64,000 bases of DNA from Methanomassiliicoccales archaeon (GCA_028682895.1 JAJRAK010000052.1:1-64000); one strand, 5' to 3'; numbered from the stretch's first letter, positions 19,901 through 29,862 are shown. Numbers and translations: made by a program. The notes: generated from the letters alone by a model not told the origin.

Positions 19901-20276
19901 GATCAGCCCCAAACTTCAGAACCAGATCGCCCAGTTCCAGCAGCTGCAGCAGCAGTTGCAGACGGTCATGAGCCAGAAGATCAGGATGGACGCCATGATG
20001 AAAGAGATGGAGATGACCATCGAAGAGCTGAAGAAGGCGGAGGAAGGAGCCACCGTCTACAAGAGCGTCGGTTCCCTCATGATAAAGGTGGCGGACACCC
20101 CTGCACTGCTCAAGGAGATCGAGGACGACAAGGAGACCACCGAGGTCCGCGTCAAGAGCCTTGATCGCCAGGAGAAGATGCTCAAGGAGAAGTTCCAGAG
20201 CGTCCAGGAACAGCTGAACCGCGCTTTGGGCGCACAGCAACAGGCACCTATCAAGATGGATGACGAGGACAACTGA
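19893..20276 (+). CDS. pfdB: Prefoldin subunit beta
   Basis: LQNQIAQFQQLQQQLQTVMSQKIRMD...VYKSVGSLMIK; start ATG 19893. Confidence 0.92.
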   Translation: MDEISPKLQNQIAQFQQLQQQLQTVMSQKIRMDAMMKEMEMTIEELKKAEEGATVYKSVGSLMIKVADTPALLKEIEDDKETTEVRVKSLDRQEKMLKEKFQSVQEQLNRALGAQQQAPIKMDDEDN

Positions 20277-20285
20277 TCCTCCATC

Positions 20286-20300
20286 CCTTTTTTTATATTT
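20286..20300 (+). terminator. T-run terminator after prefoldin
   Basis: cccttttttttatattt 10 nt after the prefoldin stop. Confidence 0.4.
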
Positions 20301-20343
20301 CAACAACAAATTGGATATAACGAATATTCGTTTGCGTCGATGG

Positions 20344-21288
20344 ATGATCGACGACATCATCAGCAGGTTGATCTCATCGGACAAGCTCATCTTGGTCCAT
20401 GGCAACGCGGACCCTGACGCTCTGGGCAGCGCCTACGCTCTGGCGATGGCGTTCCCCCCAGCTGTGATACTACCAGTGGACGGTCTGGACCGCACTTCCA
20501 AGAACGTCGCCGGCAAGCTTGGCATCGAGACCCTTTCTGAGCTGGATAGGGAGCATTCGCTCATCGTGGTCGTCGACACCTCGTCCCCGGAACAGTTGGG
20601 GAGCATGAGCAATATCGAGGGAGAGATGATCGTCATCGACCATCACTGCCCCTCGGACAAGTGGGGAGAGCACCGTACATATCTCTGTGACGATAGCAAA
20701 CGCAGCTGCGCCGAGATAGTCCTTGATATACTGGAAAGGGCGAAATGCCCTATAGACCGAAAGATGGCGTTGGCCCTCTGCGCCGGCATCCTTACCGACA
20801 CCGGTCATTTCCGCTACGCCAACGTTGCATCGATGAGGGCGTTCGCTCACCTGATGGAGGTCGCCGGCCTCGGCATGGAGGACGTATTGACCTTGACGGA
20901 GTCGCCCACGGACATCTCCGAACGGGTGGCGCAGATGAAGGGAGGGCAGCGCATGCGCTTTGAGCGCGTCGGCGAATACATCGTCGCCATATCCCAGGGC
21001 TCTTCCTTCGAGTCGTCCGTCTGCAAATCATTGCTTTACCTGGGAGCGGACATAGCCTTCGTCGCCTCGCAGAGGAACGAGGAGTTCCGCCTCAGCGCCC
21101 GGGCCAAGCAGGACCTGGTCAAGAAAGGGCTGCACCTCGGTCAGCTCCTAGGGGACGTCGGTCAGGAGACTGACAATGACGGGGGCGGGCACGGCGGCGC
21201 GGCCGGCCTCGTGGGCATGGGAGATGCAGAGGCGATGCTCAACATCTGCATGCAAAAGTCAATGGCCTTCCTCAGGAAGTTGAAATGA
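20344..21288 (+). CDS. DHH-family phosphoesterase
   Basis: VHGNADPDALGSA, VVVDTSSPEQLG, VIDHHCP, GGGHGGAAG; start ATG 20344, TATA-like GGATATAA about 28 nt upstream. Confidence 0.9.
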   Translation: MIDDIISRLISSDKLILVHGNADPDALGSAYALAMAFPPAVILPVDGLDRTSKNVAGKLGIETLSELDREHSLIVVVDTSSPEQLGSMSNIEGEMIVIDHHCPSDKWGEHRTYLCDDSKRSCAEIVLDILERAKCPIDRKMALALCAGILTDTGHFRYANVASMRAFAHLMEVAGLGMEDVLTLTESPTDISERVAQMKGGQRMRFERVGEYIVAISQGSSFESSVCKSLLYLGADIAFVASQRNEEFRLSARAKQDLVKKGLHLGQLLGDVGQETDNDGGGHGGAAGLVGMGDAEAMLNICMQKSMAFLRKLK

Positions 21289-21291
21289 ACC

Positions 21292-22359
21292 TTATCGCAG
21301 CTTGTTCAGACCTGCGATGACCTCTCGTACCCGATCATAGTTACGAGAGTTGCTTTGGAAGAACTCCCGGGTCGGCGCAAGCACCTCGGCCAAGGCGGCC
21401 GCGGTCCCGTTCTTCAGGTCCATAGGGTGCAGCTTTCCGGAAAGGTACAACCTCTCCAGCTCGTCGTAGCTGTGGAACTCCAGGTTGCCCCCGAACTTCT
21501 CCGGGCGCTCGAAGCGCAGCGTGTCCATCCTCTCGAAGAGCACGTTCTTGCAGATGGACATGACAGGGTTGCCCTCTGTTTCCGGAGGGCAGAACGCTTT
21601 GCCCAGCTTCCTCTTGATCTCTTCAGGGGAATCGTGGATGAGCAGGCTTCCCTCGGGATCGCTCTTGGACATCTTGCTGCTGACGGGGTCCATGCGGTTC
21701 CCTCCCTTGAGGCCGGGTAATAACGGTGTATGCACGGCGACGGCCTTCTTCATGCCCATCTTCTCCGCCGCCTCGCGCGCCAACATGTGCGCCCTCCTCT
21801 GATCGAGACCCGCGTAGGCCACGTCCACATCCAGGAACATGAGGTCCGCCGCCTGCATCAGTGGGTACAGCATCTTGCTGGAGTCGACATCTGCCTCGTC
21901 CTCGGTGCGGCCCATGATGGTCATGGCCCTCTTCACCCTTTGTAGCGAGGAGGCCTTGCCCACCTTCATTACCATCTCCCAGTAATCGATATCGTCCATT
22001 ATCTCGGATGCCAGACGGTACTCGACCCGGTCCCGGGGCACGCCCAGGGCCTCGAAGCAGTCCTTCATATACTCGGCGCAAACACGGATGTTCTCGATGT
22101 CACCGCCCATCTTATCGTTGATATAGGCATGCCAGTCCGCGAGAAATATTGTGAACTTGAAACCGGCGTCGGCGAAGTTGCGCACCTTCTGCGCGGTGAC
22201 CATCCACCCGATGTGCACCTGACCGGAAGGCTCGAAACCGATATAGCCGGTAGGCGAGGTCTTGTTCTGGAGAACCTCCCTGAGGTCCTCCGCGGTGATT
22301 ATCTCCTCGGTGTTCCTGGCGATCAGTGCGAACCGCTCTTCGATGTCCATGGTCCTCAT
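21292..22359 (-). CDS. tyrS: Tyrosyl-tRNA synthetase
   Basis: YIGFEPSGQVHIGWM, KMSKSDPEGSL. Confidence 0.95.
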   Translation of the reverse strand: MRTMDIEERFALIARNTEEIITAEDLREVLQNKTSPTGYIGFEPSGQVHIGWMVTAQKVRNFADAGFKFTIFLADWHAYINDKMGGDIENIRVCAEYMKDCFEALGVPRDRVEYRLASEIMDDIDYWEMVMKVGKASSLQRVKRAMTIMGRTEDEADVDSSKMLYPLMQAADLMFLDVDVAYAGLDQRRAHMLAREAAEKMGMKKAVAVHTPLLPGLKGGNRMDPVSSKMSKSDPEGSLLIHDSPEEIKRKLGKAFCPPETEGNPVMSICKNVLFERMDTLRFERPEKFGGNLEFHSYDELERLYLSGKLHPMDLKNGTAAALAEVLAPTREFFQSNSRNYDRVREVIAGLNKLR

Positions 22360-22394
22360 GGTCGAATGAGGGAGGGAATATTAAACTGATTTGC

Positions 22395-23753
22395 CTATCG
22401 GTCTAGCTCACTGGCCAGCTTCTCGGCCGCCGCGTTCACCGTGTCGAAGACCATGGATGTGGGCGGGCAATAGGCGTTCTCAAGCTGCACGAACTCCTTC
22501 ACTGTGACCCCTTTCAGTATAGCGGCGGTGATCCAGTTGATCCGGCCGGTGACATCGTCCTTTCCCACTATCTGTCCGCCGATGAGGCGCCCGCTGTCAA
22601 CGTCCGCCAGTAGCTTTACCGTCATGTCCTTGGCCCCGGGGTAGTACCTGGCCCGGCACCCTCCCTTTACGACGGCGTCCACGACCTTGAGGCCGTAGTA
22701 CTCGGCGAGGGAGCGGGACATACCAGTGCCACCTACCTGCAGTCCTCCGATGACACTGATGTAAGGGCTGGCCGTACCTGGGAATGTAGCGCTGCCGCCT
22801 GCGGCGCGCATACCTGCCACGCGGCCCTGCCTGACCGCGGTCGAACCGAGCTGGCTCATCGTCGGTCCAGGCACGATCGCGCTCTGGCACATGACCACGT
22901 CGCCGGCCAGATAGATATCAGGGACCAGGCGCCCTTTGCGGTAAGGCTGCAAGCTTGGGCTCACGCGCACCGCGCCCAACGAACCGATCTCCAGCCCCAT
23001 CTGCTCGGCCAGCCTGATGTTCGCCCGGACGCCAGTGGCCATGATCACCATCTGACAGGGGATGGTGGTGCCTCCAGCGACAACACCGGAAACGCTGCCC
23101 TGGCCCTCTATCTTCGACAATGGTCTTCCCATCACGAACTTGATGCCCAGGGACTCGCAATGGTCCTGTACCAGCTTGGCCATGTCCTTGTCCATTATGC
23201 GCGGGACCACTTGGTCGAACATCTCCACCACGGTGACGTCCTTGCCCCGCTCGTGCAGCGCCACGGCCACCTCCAGACCGATCACGCCCGCACCGGCCAC
23301 CACTACCTGATGGACCGATGGGAGATCATCCATGATCGCCTCTCCGTCAGATATGAACCTGACCGGGAAAACTCCCTTGAGGTCCTTCCCTTCGATGGGA
23401 GGCACGAACACGGTACCACCGGTGGCGACCACCAATGAATCGAAGTCGAAGGAGCTACCGTCCTTTGTGGTCAACTGCTTCTTGTCCAGGTCCACCTTGT
23501 CCACGCTGGTCTTTACCAGGACCTTGATCCCCCTTTCCTTTTGATAGAACTCGGGGGTATGCATGACGATGCTCTGGAAGTCCTTGATCCTCCCTTCGAT
23601 GACAAAGGGGATGGCACAAGGAGAGTAAGCTACGTGCTCATCCTCGGTGATAAGTGTTATGTCCTCGGCCCCATGCTCCCTGGCGGTCGAGGCCGCGGTC
23701 ATGCCGGCCGCGCCCCCTCCGATGACGATGATCTTCCTGGCCATTGTTCTCAT
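22395..23753 (-). CDS. FAD-dependent pyridine nucleotide-disulfide oxidoreductase (NADH oxidase/CoA-disulfide reductase-like)
   Basis: IIVIGGGAAGMTAASTARE, redox Cys motif YSPCAIPFVIEG, second GAGVIGLEVAVAL; start re-called to 23753 (or 23744). Confidence 0.88.
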   Translation of the reverse strand: MRTMARKIIVIGGGAAGMTAASTAREHGAEDITLITEDEHVAYSPCAIPFVIEGRIKDFQSIVMHTPEFYQKERGIKVLVKTSVDKVDLDKKQLTTKDGSSFDFDSLVVATGGTVFVPPIEGKDLKGVFPVRFISDGEAIMDDLPSVHQVVVAGAGVIGLEVAVALHERGKDVTVVEMFDQVVPRIMDKDMAKLVQDHCESLGIKFVMGRPLSKIEGQGSVSGVVAGGTTIPCQMVIMATGVRANIRLAEQMGLEIGSLGAVRVSPSLQPYRKGRLVPDIYLAGDVVMCQSAIVPGPTMSQLGSTAVRQGRVAGMRAAGGSATFPGTASPYISVIGGLQVGGTGMSRSLAEYYGLKVVDAVVKGGCRARYYPGAKDMTVKLLADVDSGRLIGGQIVGKDDVTGRINWITAAILKGVTVKEFVQLENAYCPPTSMVFDTVNAAAEKLASELDR

Positions 23754-23850
23754 GCGGCAAATCCGGAAGAAAGGATATAAAATCTTGTAATGCGGGAGCG
23801 TATCCCTAAAATAGTACGGTTCGTTAGCCATAGGTGGAAATGGAGCGGCA

Positions 23851-24837
23851 ATGAAGAACATGGACCTGTCCAGCCCGGTAACGGTCTGGAAAGAGGATGA
23901 TGTCGTCGATGGACGGAGAGAGAAGGCGCTGGTCGCCATACTCCGTACCCGTGGTTGTCACTGGTCCCGCAAGGGCGGATGCACCATGTGCGGTTACAAC
24001 GTGGAAAGCCTAGAGGGCATCGGCGTAGAGGAGCTCACCGCACAGCTCAGTGCGGTCCTGAGCCGGTACGAGGGCGAGGGCATGGTCAAGCTGTACACCT
24101 CGGGAAGCTTCCTTGACCCCCTGGAAATACCTGTGGAGATGCGGGACCGTATATTGGGTGCGTTCGATCAGGCCAAGAGGGTCCTGTTCGAGAGCCGTCC
24201 CGAGTTCGTGACACCTGAGATATTGAGGGAGCTGCCAGACCACGCTTCCATAGCGTTAGGCCTGGAGAGCGCCTCGGACACCGTTCTCAGGTGCAGCGTG
24301 CACAAGGGCTTTGGCGTCAAGGACTACGTCCGGGCATCGGATGCGATAAACGACCGCGGTCTTCCCGTACGAACATACCTGCTGCTCAAACCGCCCTATC
24401 TTACGGAAAGGGCGGCCATCGAGGACACTGCCGCCTCGATCAGGTTCGCCGCCCCCCGCTCCGAGAGCGTGTCGGTGAACCCGCTCAATGTGCAGAAGGA
24501 GACCGTCGTGGAGGGACTTTGGCGGCGCGGCGACTACCGCTCGCCCTGGATATGGTCGCTCTTTGAGGTGCTGAAGGTAAAAAGGGAGTTCCCCGGGGTC
24601 AGGATATTCTCCTCCCCCAGCGGCGCGGGCACCCAACGTGGCGTGCACAACTGTCCTGAATGCGACAAGCGCCTTCTGGACGCCTTGGAAAAGTTCAACT
24701 TCGAGCAGGACCTTAACCTTCTCGAAGGCCATCAATGCCAATGTCGCAAGGAGTGGTCGTCGCTCGTCTCCATGGAGGACCTCATGCGTACCTCCGTGGA
24801 CGTGCACCGCCACCTCGAGGACGAATTGGCGCTATAG
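23851..24837 (+). CDS. raSEA: Archaeosine biosynthesis radical SAM protein (RaSEA-type)
   Basis: CHWSRKGGCTMCGYN radical-SAM cluster motif, FESRPEFVTPEILREL, ALGLESASDTV. Confidence 0.85.
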   Translation: MKNMDLSSPVTVWKEDDVVDGRREKALVAILRTRGCHWSRKGGCTMCGYNVESLEGIGVEELTAQLSAVLSRYEGEGMVKLYTSGSFLDPLEIPVEMRDRILGAFDQAKRVLFESRPEFVTPEILRELPDHASIALGLESASDTVLRCSVHKGFGVKDYVRASDAINDRGLPVRTYLLLKPPYLTERAAIEDTAASIRFAAPRSESVSVNPLNVQKETVVEGLWRRGDYRSPWIWSLFEVLKVKREFPGVRIFSSPSGAGTQRGVHNCPECDKRLLDALEKFNFEQDLNLLEGHQCQCRKEWSSLVSMEDLMRTSVDVHRHLEDELAL

Positions 24838-24841
24838 AGGG

Positions 24842-25168
24842 ATGTTCATGGATTACGACATCAAGAAGGGAAATTACGGCAATATAGAGGGTGACGGATT
24901 GCGCAGCATGATGGAACTTGCGTTCGGCTCGGCCAAGATGGAGGGCGACACCTGCGTCTCCTCCTACGGCGCCATGACCCGGATCGAGGTCAAGATAAAG
25001 AGCAAGACCTCCCTGGACATCAATACCGTGAGCGACAAGAACGTTTCCGTGGATATCGCCACCGAGACCATCAAAAGATGGAACGCTTTCCTCGAGGAGG
25101 TCACGGGCTTTAATTCGAAGGAGCGCCGCAATCGCCTGCAGAAGAAGGCCAAGGAAGGAAAGCTCTGA
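24842..25168 (+). CDS. DUF5611-like protein
   Basis: MDYDIKKGNYGNIEGDGLRSMMELAFGS...ATETIKRWNAFLEEVTGFNSKERRNRLQKKAK. Confidence 0.7.
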   Translation: MFMDYDIKKGNYGNIEGDGLRSMMELAFGSAKMEGDTCVSSYGAMTRIEVKIKSKTSLDINTVSDKNVSVDIATETIKRWNAFLEEVTGFNSKERRNRLQKKAKEGKL

Positions 25169-25202
25169 GAACTGGTCCAGCATGACCTTTTCCCTTCCCC
25201 TC

Positions 25203-25235
25203 TTTTAAATACTGTCCACCGATTCTTTTAAATAT
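25203..25235 (+). promoter_or_regulatory. Tandem TATA-like boxes before the uL3 operon
   Basis: TTTTAAATA at 25203-25211 and TTTTAAATAT at 25226-25235. Confidence 0.5.
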
Positions 25236-25249
25236 GATTGACGGTATGC

Positions 25250-25440
25250 GAGTTCTGCTCAACGCACTGAGGACGTTCGACCAGACCCCTTGGGCAATGC
25301 AAACGCATCCCTAAGCCGTTCCCCTAAGCACATTCTGGGGAGCGATGACGGTGTCACGGTCGAAGGTGCTGACCTCAACACTCTTGAGAACAGGCGTTAG
25401 CGTAAGAGAGTGTGCTCTCTCATGAGTAAGGGAGAGGGAG
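25250..25440 (+). ncRNA. Candidate structured leader/non-coding RNA preceding rpl3
   Basis: Closing stem TTCGACC/GGTCGAA (25276-25282/25358-25364) enclosing three hairpins (GGGcaATGC-AAAC-GCATCCC; CGTTCCCC/GGGGAGCG; TGAC-GGT-GTCA), then ACACTCT/AGAGTGT (25378-25384/25407-25413). Confidence 0.55.
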
Positions 25441-25444
25441 ATCA

Positions 25445-26446
25445 ATGTCGAACATTAGACGTCCGAGAAGAGGCTCCAAGGGATTCGGTCCCAGAAAGAG
25501 AGCCGTCAAGCAGACACCGAGACTGGATTCGTGGCCAGAGATCAGTGAAGGCCCGAAGGTCCAGGGATTTGCCGGTTACAAGGCAGGAATGACCCACGCG
25601 TTCATCGTGGACTACCGCAAGACCAGCACCACCGCCGGGCAGGAGATCAAGATCCCGGTCACCGTGCTGGAAGTGCCCCCTATGAAGGTGGCAGCGGTGC
25701 GCATCTACGAGAACACCCGCTACGGGCTGAAGACCGCCGGAGAGGTATGGGCTAGCCAGTTGGACGAGAATCTGTCCAGGCTGTTGCCCGTACCCAAGAA
25801 GGCCGAGCCCGAGGCAGCATGGGAGAAGATGAAGGGCGTTGACGTGGAGGACGTAAGGGTCCTCGCGTTCACCCAGCCGAAGCTGGTCTCTGGTATACCG
25901 AAGAAGCGCCCTGAGCTCATGGAGCTGCGCATCGGCGGCGGCACCATCGATGCCAGGGTCGAGTTCGCCAAGGGATTGCTAGGAAAGGATGTCGGCATCA
26001 ACGACTTCGCCAAATCTGGCGGGATGATCGACGTCATCGCCATCACCAAGGGAAAGGGCTTCCAGGGCGCCACCAAGAGATGGGGCCTGAAGCTGATGTC
26101 CCACAAGAACTCCAAGCACCGCCGCGCCATCGGTAACCTAGGTCCCAAGAGGCCGGGATACGTGCGCACTACCGTCCCCCAGAGTGGCCAGATGGGCTAC
26201 CACCAGAGGACGGAGGTCAACAAGCTCATCATCAAGATCGGTGAGAGCGGACAGGAAGTGACCCCCAAGGGAGGCTTCCTGCACTATGGCGATGTGAAGA
26301 ACCCCTTCGTACTGGTCCATGGATCCGTGCCCGGCCCCACCAAGAGGCTGGTCAGGATGAGGGATCCGGTCAGAAGGCAGATGGCCGACCTTAAGGAGGC
26401 GCCTGAGATGGTATATATATCCACCGAGTCCAAGCAGGGGGCGTAA
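25445..26446 (+). CDS. rpl3: 50S ribosomal protein uL3
   Basis: RRPRRGSKGFGPRKRA...KGKGFQGATKRWG. Confidence 0.97.
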   Translation: MSNIRRPRRGSKGFGPRKRAVKQTPRLDSWPEISEGPKVQGFAGYKAGMTHAFIVDYRKTSTTAGQEIKIPVTVLEVPPMKVAAVRIYENTRYGLKTAGEVWASQLDENLSRLLPVPKKAEPEAAWEKMKGVDVEDVRVLAFTQPKLVSGIPKKRPELMELRIGGGTIDARVEFAKGLLGKDVGINDFAKSGGMIDVIAITKGKGFQGATKRWGLKLMSHKNSKHRRAIGNLGPKRPGYVRTTVPQSGQMGYHQRTEVNKLIIKIGESGQEVTPKGGFLHYGDVKNPFVLVHGSVPGPTKRLVRMRDPVRRQMADLKEAPEMVYISTESKQGA

Positions 26447-26449
26447 GCA

Positions 26450-27220
26450 ATGGTCGACAACACTGTAAACGTATATTCGCTGACGGGAGAGGTCCTGAGG
26501 ACCCAGTCCCTGCCTGGCGTGTTCGAAACCCAGTTCAGGCCTGATGTAATACACAGGGCTGTAGTGGCCGAGGAGGCCAACAAGAGGCAGCCCTACGCAC
26601 CGAAGGCCGGTGCCGGTATCAGGCACTCTGTCGCCACCTGGGGAAAAGGGCGCGGCACTGCCCGTGTCCAGAGGATAGCCGGCGGATCGAAAGGTGCCGA
26701 GTCCCCTAACAACGTGGGAGGCCGCAGGGCCCACCCGCCGCGGGTGGAAAAGGTCTGGGCCAAGAAGGTCAACCAGAAGGAGCGCATGCTCGCCAGGTTC
26801 TCCGCCCTTGCCGCCACCGCTGATGTGGAGAAGGTCAAGGCCCGCGGGCACCAGTTCAAGGAGGAGCTCACCCTGCCGGTCATCATAGAGGACCGTCTGG
26901 AGGACGTAAAGAGCACCGCCGAGGTAATGGACGTATTGACGAGCATCGGTCTGGAAGGCGACGTGGCTCGCAGCAAGGACGCTATCCGCATCCGCGCTGG
27001 TCGCGGCAAGATGAGGGGCAGGCCATACCGCATGCCCCGCAGCCTGCTGATAGTCGTCTCCAGCGCTGACGCCGCAGTGGTGAAGGGCGCCAGGAACCTA
27101 CCTGGTGTCGAGGTCGCCTATGCAGAGGGGTTGAACCCAAGCCTGCTAGCGCCTGGAGGATTACCGGGGAGGCTGACCGTGTTCACTGAGGCCGCACTGA
27201 AGAAAGTAGGAGAGTGGTGA
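26450..27220 (+). CDS. rpl4: 50S ribosomal protein uL4
   Basis: GKGRGTARVQRIAGGSKGAESPNNVGGRRAHPP. Confidence 0.96.
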   Translation: MVDNTVNVYSLTGEVLRTQSLPGVFETQFRPDVIHRAVVAEEANKRQPYAPKAGAGIRHSVATWGKGRGTARVQRIAGGSKGAESPNNVGGRRAHPPRVEKVWAKKVNQKERMLARFSALAATADVEKVKARGHQFKEELTLPVIIEDRLEDVKSTAEVMDVLTSIGLEGDVARSKDAIRIRAGRGKMRGRPYRMPRSLLIVVSSADAAVVKGARNLPGVEVAYAEGLNPSLLAPGGLPGRLTVFTEAALKKVGEW

Positions 27221-27222
27221 GC

Positions 27223-27501
27223 ATGGCCAAGAAGATCCTGTTTTACCCGTATGTGACGGAAAAGACAATGAACTACATGACCGGCACGCCTACCCAGGAG
27301 TTCAAGGACGGAAACAAGATCGAGTTCATCGTGGACCGCTTCGCCACCAAGACGGAGATCAAGGTCGCCTTCGAAAAGTACTTCGATGTCAAGGTGGACA
27401 AGGTCTGGACCAAGATCTCCAAGGAAGGCAAGCACGCGGTCATAAAGCTCGCTGAAGGATACTCTGCCGAGGACATCGGCATGAGGATCGGAGTGTTCTG
27501 A
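27223..27501 (+). CDS. rpl23: 50S ribosomal protein uL23
   Basis: YPYVTEKTMNYM...NKIEFIVDRFATKTEIKVAFEKYFDVKV. Confidence 0.95.
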   Translation: MAKKILFYPYVTEKTMNYMTGTPTQEFKDGNKIEFIVDRFATKTEIKVAFEKYFDVKVDKVWTKISKEGKHAVIKLAEGYSAEDIGMRIGVF

Positions 27502-27512
27502 GGAGGGGGAAC

Positions 27513-28211
27513 ATGGGCAGACAATTGAGACAACAGAGAAGAGGTCGCGGGACCATGACCTATACTTCCCCGAGCCACAGGCACGTGGGAGAGATAAAGC
27601 ACCCTTACACACAACGTAAGGTCGGCAAGGTCATGGACATCGTGCACGCCCCGGGCCGCAACAGCCCGGTGGCGGAGATAAAGTTCGATGACGGAAAGAA
27701 GGACAAGATCATCGCCGTGGAAGGATTGACCGTCGGCCAAGAGATAAATGTGGACGGCACTGTCAACCTGAAGCCCGGCTGCATCTTGCCGCTAGCGAAC
27801 ATCCCCGAGGGTACCCTGGTGCACAACCTGGAGGCCCGTCCCGGAGATGGAGGTAAGTTCGTGAGGACCGCAGGGACCTACGCAACTGTGGTCACGAAGG
27901 GCGACACCATTGTGGTGCAGTTGCCCTCCGGCGCATTCAAGAACTTCGACCCCAGGTGCCGCGCCGGCATCGGGATCATTGCGGGCGGAGGGGCTTCTGA
28001 CAAGCCTTTCGCCAAGGCGGGTAAGAAGTTCCACGCCTACCGCAGCAAGAGCAAGGCATACTTTAAGGTGAAGGGAGTCGCCATGAACGCGGTCGACCAC
28101 CCCCACGGTGGTGGAGGTCACCCGCACGTTGGTAAGCCCAGCACAGTTTCGAGGAACGCTCCGCCGGGAAGGAAGGTCGGAAGGCTTTCACCCCAAAAGA
28201 AGAGGAAGTGA
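27513..28211 (+). CDS. rpl2: 50S ribosomal protein uL2
   Basis: GKVMDIVHAPGRNSPVA...GVAMNAVDHPHGGGGHPHVGKPSTVSRNAPPGRKVG. Confidence 0.97.
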   Translation: MGRQLRQQRRGRGTMTYTSPSHRHVGEIKHPYTQRKVGKVMDIVHAPGRNSPVAEIKFDDGKKDKIIAVEGLTVGQEINVDGTVNLKPGCILPLANIPEGTLVHNLEARPGDGGKFVRTAGTYATVVTKGDTIVVQLPSGAFKNFDPRCRAGIGIIAGGGASDKPFAKAGKKFHAYRSKSKAYFKVKGVAMNAVDHPHGGGGHPHVGKPSTVSRNAPPGRKVGRLSPQKKRK

Positions 28212-28217
28212 TTCTAG

Positions 28218-28685
28218 ATGGCAGCTGAAGAAGTAAAGCTAACTGGTACCAAGTCCTCGAGGAGGAAGCAAAGGAAGAAGAAGGGCATGATGACCGCCCG
28301 TAGGAAGAAGGAATTCACCTACCGCGGATACACCATGGAACAGCTCATGGAGATGCCCTTCGAGGAAATGGTCGACCTGCTACCGTCTAGGGTCAGAAGG
28401 TCCTTCCGCCGCGGACTCAACGAGGAACAGAAGACCACCTTCGACAAGATATGGTCCGGGGAACACGAAGTGGTACGCACCCACCGCAGGGACATACCGA
28501 TCGTGCCGGCCTTCGTCGGTCGCCGCGTGGCAGTATACAATGGAAAGGAATTCAAGGAAGTTGAGATCAAGCCAGAGATGATCGGGCACTTCCTGGGCGA
28601 GTTCGCCCTGACGAGGGGGGCTGTAAAGCACTCCGGTCCGGGTGTAGGTGCGACCAGGGGTTCCAAGTTCATGCCGCTGAAGTGA
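28218..28685 (+). CDS. rps19: 30S ribosomal protein uS19
   Basis: EFTYRGYTMEQL...VRTHRRDIPIVPAFVGRRVAVYNGKEF. Confidence 0.95.
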   Translation: MAAEEVKLTGTKSSRRKQRKKKGMMTARRKKEFTYRGYTMEQLMEMPFEEMVDLLPSRVRRSFRRGLNEEQKTTFDKIWSGEHEVVRTHRRDIPIVPAFVGRRVAVYNGKEFKEVEIKPEMIGHFLGEFALTRGAVKHSGPGVGATRGSKFMPLK

Positions 28686-28696
28686 GGTGAAGAAAC

Positions 28697-29143
28697 ATGG
28701 TTGGATACACTGCAGAAGCTGATCCGGACACCACGTCCAAGGCCATCGCCAAGGAGCTCCCCATCTCACCTAAGTTCTCTCGCGAGATCTGCCGCATGGT
28801 GAGGGGCAAGAAGGTCGATGTCGCTATACGCATGCTCGAAGAGGTAGTCGAGATGCGCCGCGCCGTGCCCATAAAGAGGTACAACCTGGGAGTCGCCCAC
28901 AAGAAGGGCATAGGCCCAGGCCGCTTCCCTAAGAAGGCAGCGGCGGCAATAATCAAGGTGCTGCAGAGCGCCAAGAGCAATGCCGAATACAAAGGCCTCG
29001 ACGCTGACAACATGAGGGTGCGGATAATCTCCGCCCATCATGGAAGGACCATACCTGGTTACATGCCTAGGGCCCACGGCCGCAGCACGGCCTGGGACCA
29101 GCAGACCGTCAACATCGAGGTTATACTGGAGGAGGTTCAGTAA
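28697..29143 (+). CDS. rpl22: 50S ribosomal protein uL22
   Basis: ELPISPKFSREICRMVRGKKV...RIISAHHGRTIPGYMPRAHGRS. Confidence 0.95.
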   Translation: MVGYTAEADPDTTSKAIAKELPISPKFSREICRMVRGKKVDVAIRMLEEVVEMRRAVPIKRYNLGVAHKKGIGPGRFPKKAAAAIIKVLQSAKSNAEYKGLDADNMRVRIISAHHGRTIPGYMPRAHGRSTAWDQQTVNIEVILEEVQ

Positions 29144-29862
29144 TGGCCAGCGAAAGGAAGTTCGTGGCGGAGAACATCAGAAGGGTTCTCCTCAAGGAGT
29201 ATCTGATGAAGACCATCGACCGCGCTGGTTTTGGAGGCGTGGACGTGCAGAGGACCCCCATGGGGACCAGGGTCACCCTGGTCACCGAGAGGCCCGGCAT
29301 CGTCATCGGTCGCCGTGGAGCAGCCATCAAGTCGCTGACCAAGGCCATCGAGGACAATTTCCATTACGACAACCCCCAGATCGAGGTCCAAGAGGTCGAG
29401 AACCCCAACCTGAACGCCCAGATCATGGCCGAGAAGTTGGCCTTCGCTCTGGAGCGCGGCTGGCATTTCAGGCGCGCAGGGCACTCCACGGTACGCCGAA
29501 TAATGGAGTCCGGTGCCCGCGGGTGCCTGATCATCATCTCCGGTAAGCTTACCGGGGAACGCCACCGCACTGAGAAGTTCAAGGAAGGGTCGATAAAGTA
29601 CTGCGGTGAGACCAGGAACCTGTTCATAGGTACTGGGTTCGCCGTGGCCAAGCTGAAACCTGGAGTCATAGGCGTCCAGGTCGAGATCATGCAGCCGGAC
29701 GCACGCCTACCTGCCGAGATCGACGTCATGCAGATGGAGGCCGCGATACAGGCCAACCCTGACCTGGCGGACCTGCTGTGCAAGCAACAGGAGGCCTCAG
29801 TAATAGTCGAGCATCCGGCCGATGAAGCCCCCGTCGATGAAACGAAGGAGGTGGCTGAATAA
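29143..29862 (+). CDS. rps3: 30S ribosomal protein uS3
   Basis: KFVAENIRRVLLKEYL...KH motif VIGRRGAAIKSL. Confidence 0.96.
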   Translation: MASERKFVAENIRRVLLKEYLMKTIDRAGFGGVDVQRTPMGTRVTLVTERPGIVIGRRGAAIKSLTKAIEDNFHYDNPQIEVQEVENPNLNAQIMAEKLAFALERGWHFRRAGHSTVRRIMESGARGCLIIISGKLTGERHRTEKFKEGSIKYCGETRNLFIGTGFAVAKLKPGVIGVQVEIMQPDARLPAEIDVMQMEAAIQANPDLADLLCKQQEASVIVEHPADEAPVDETKEVAE

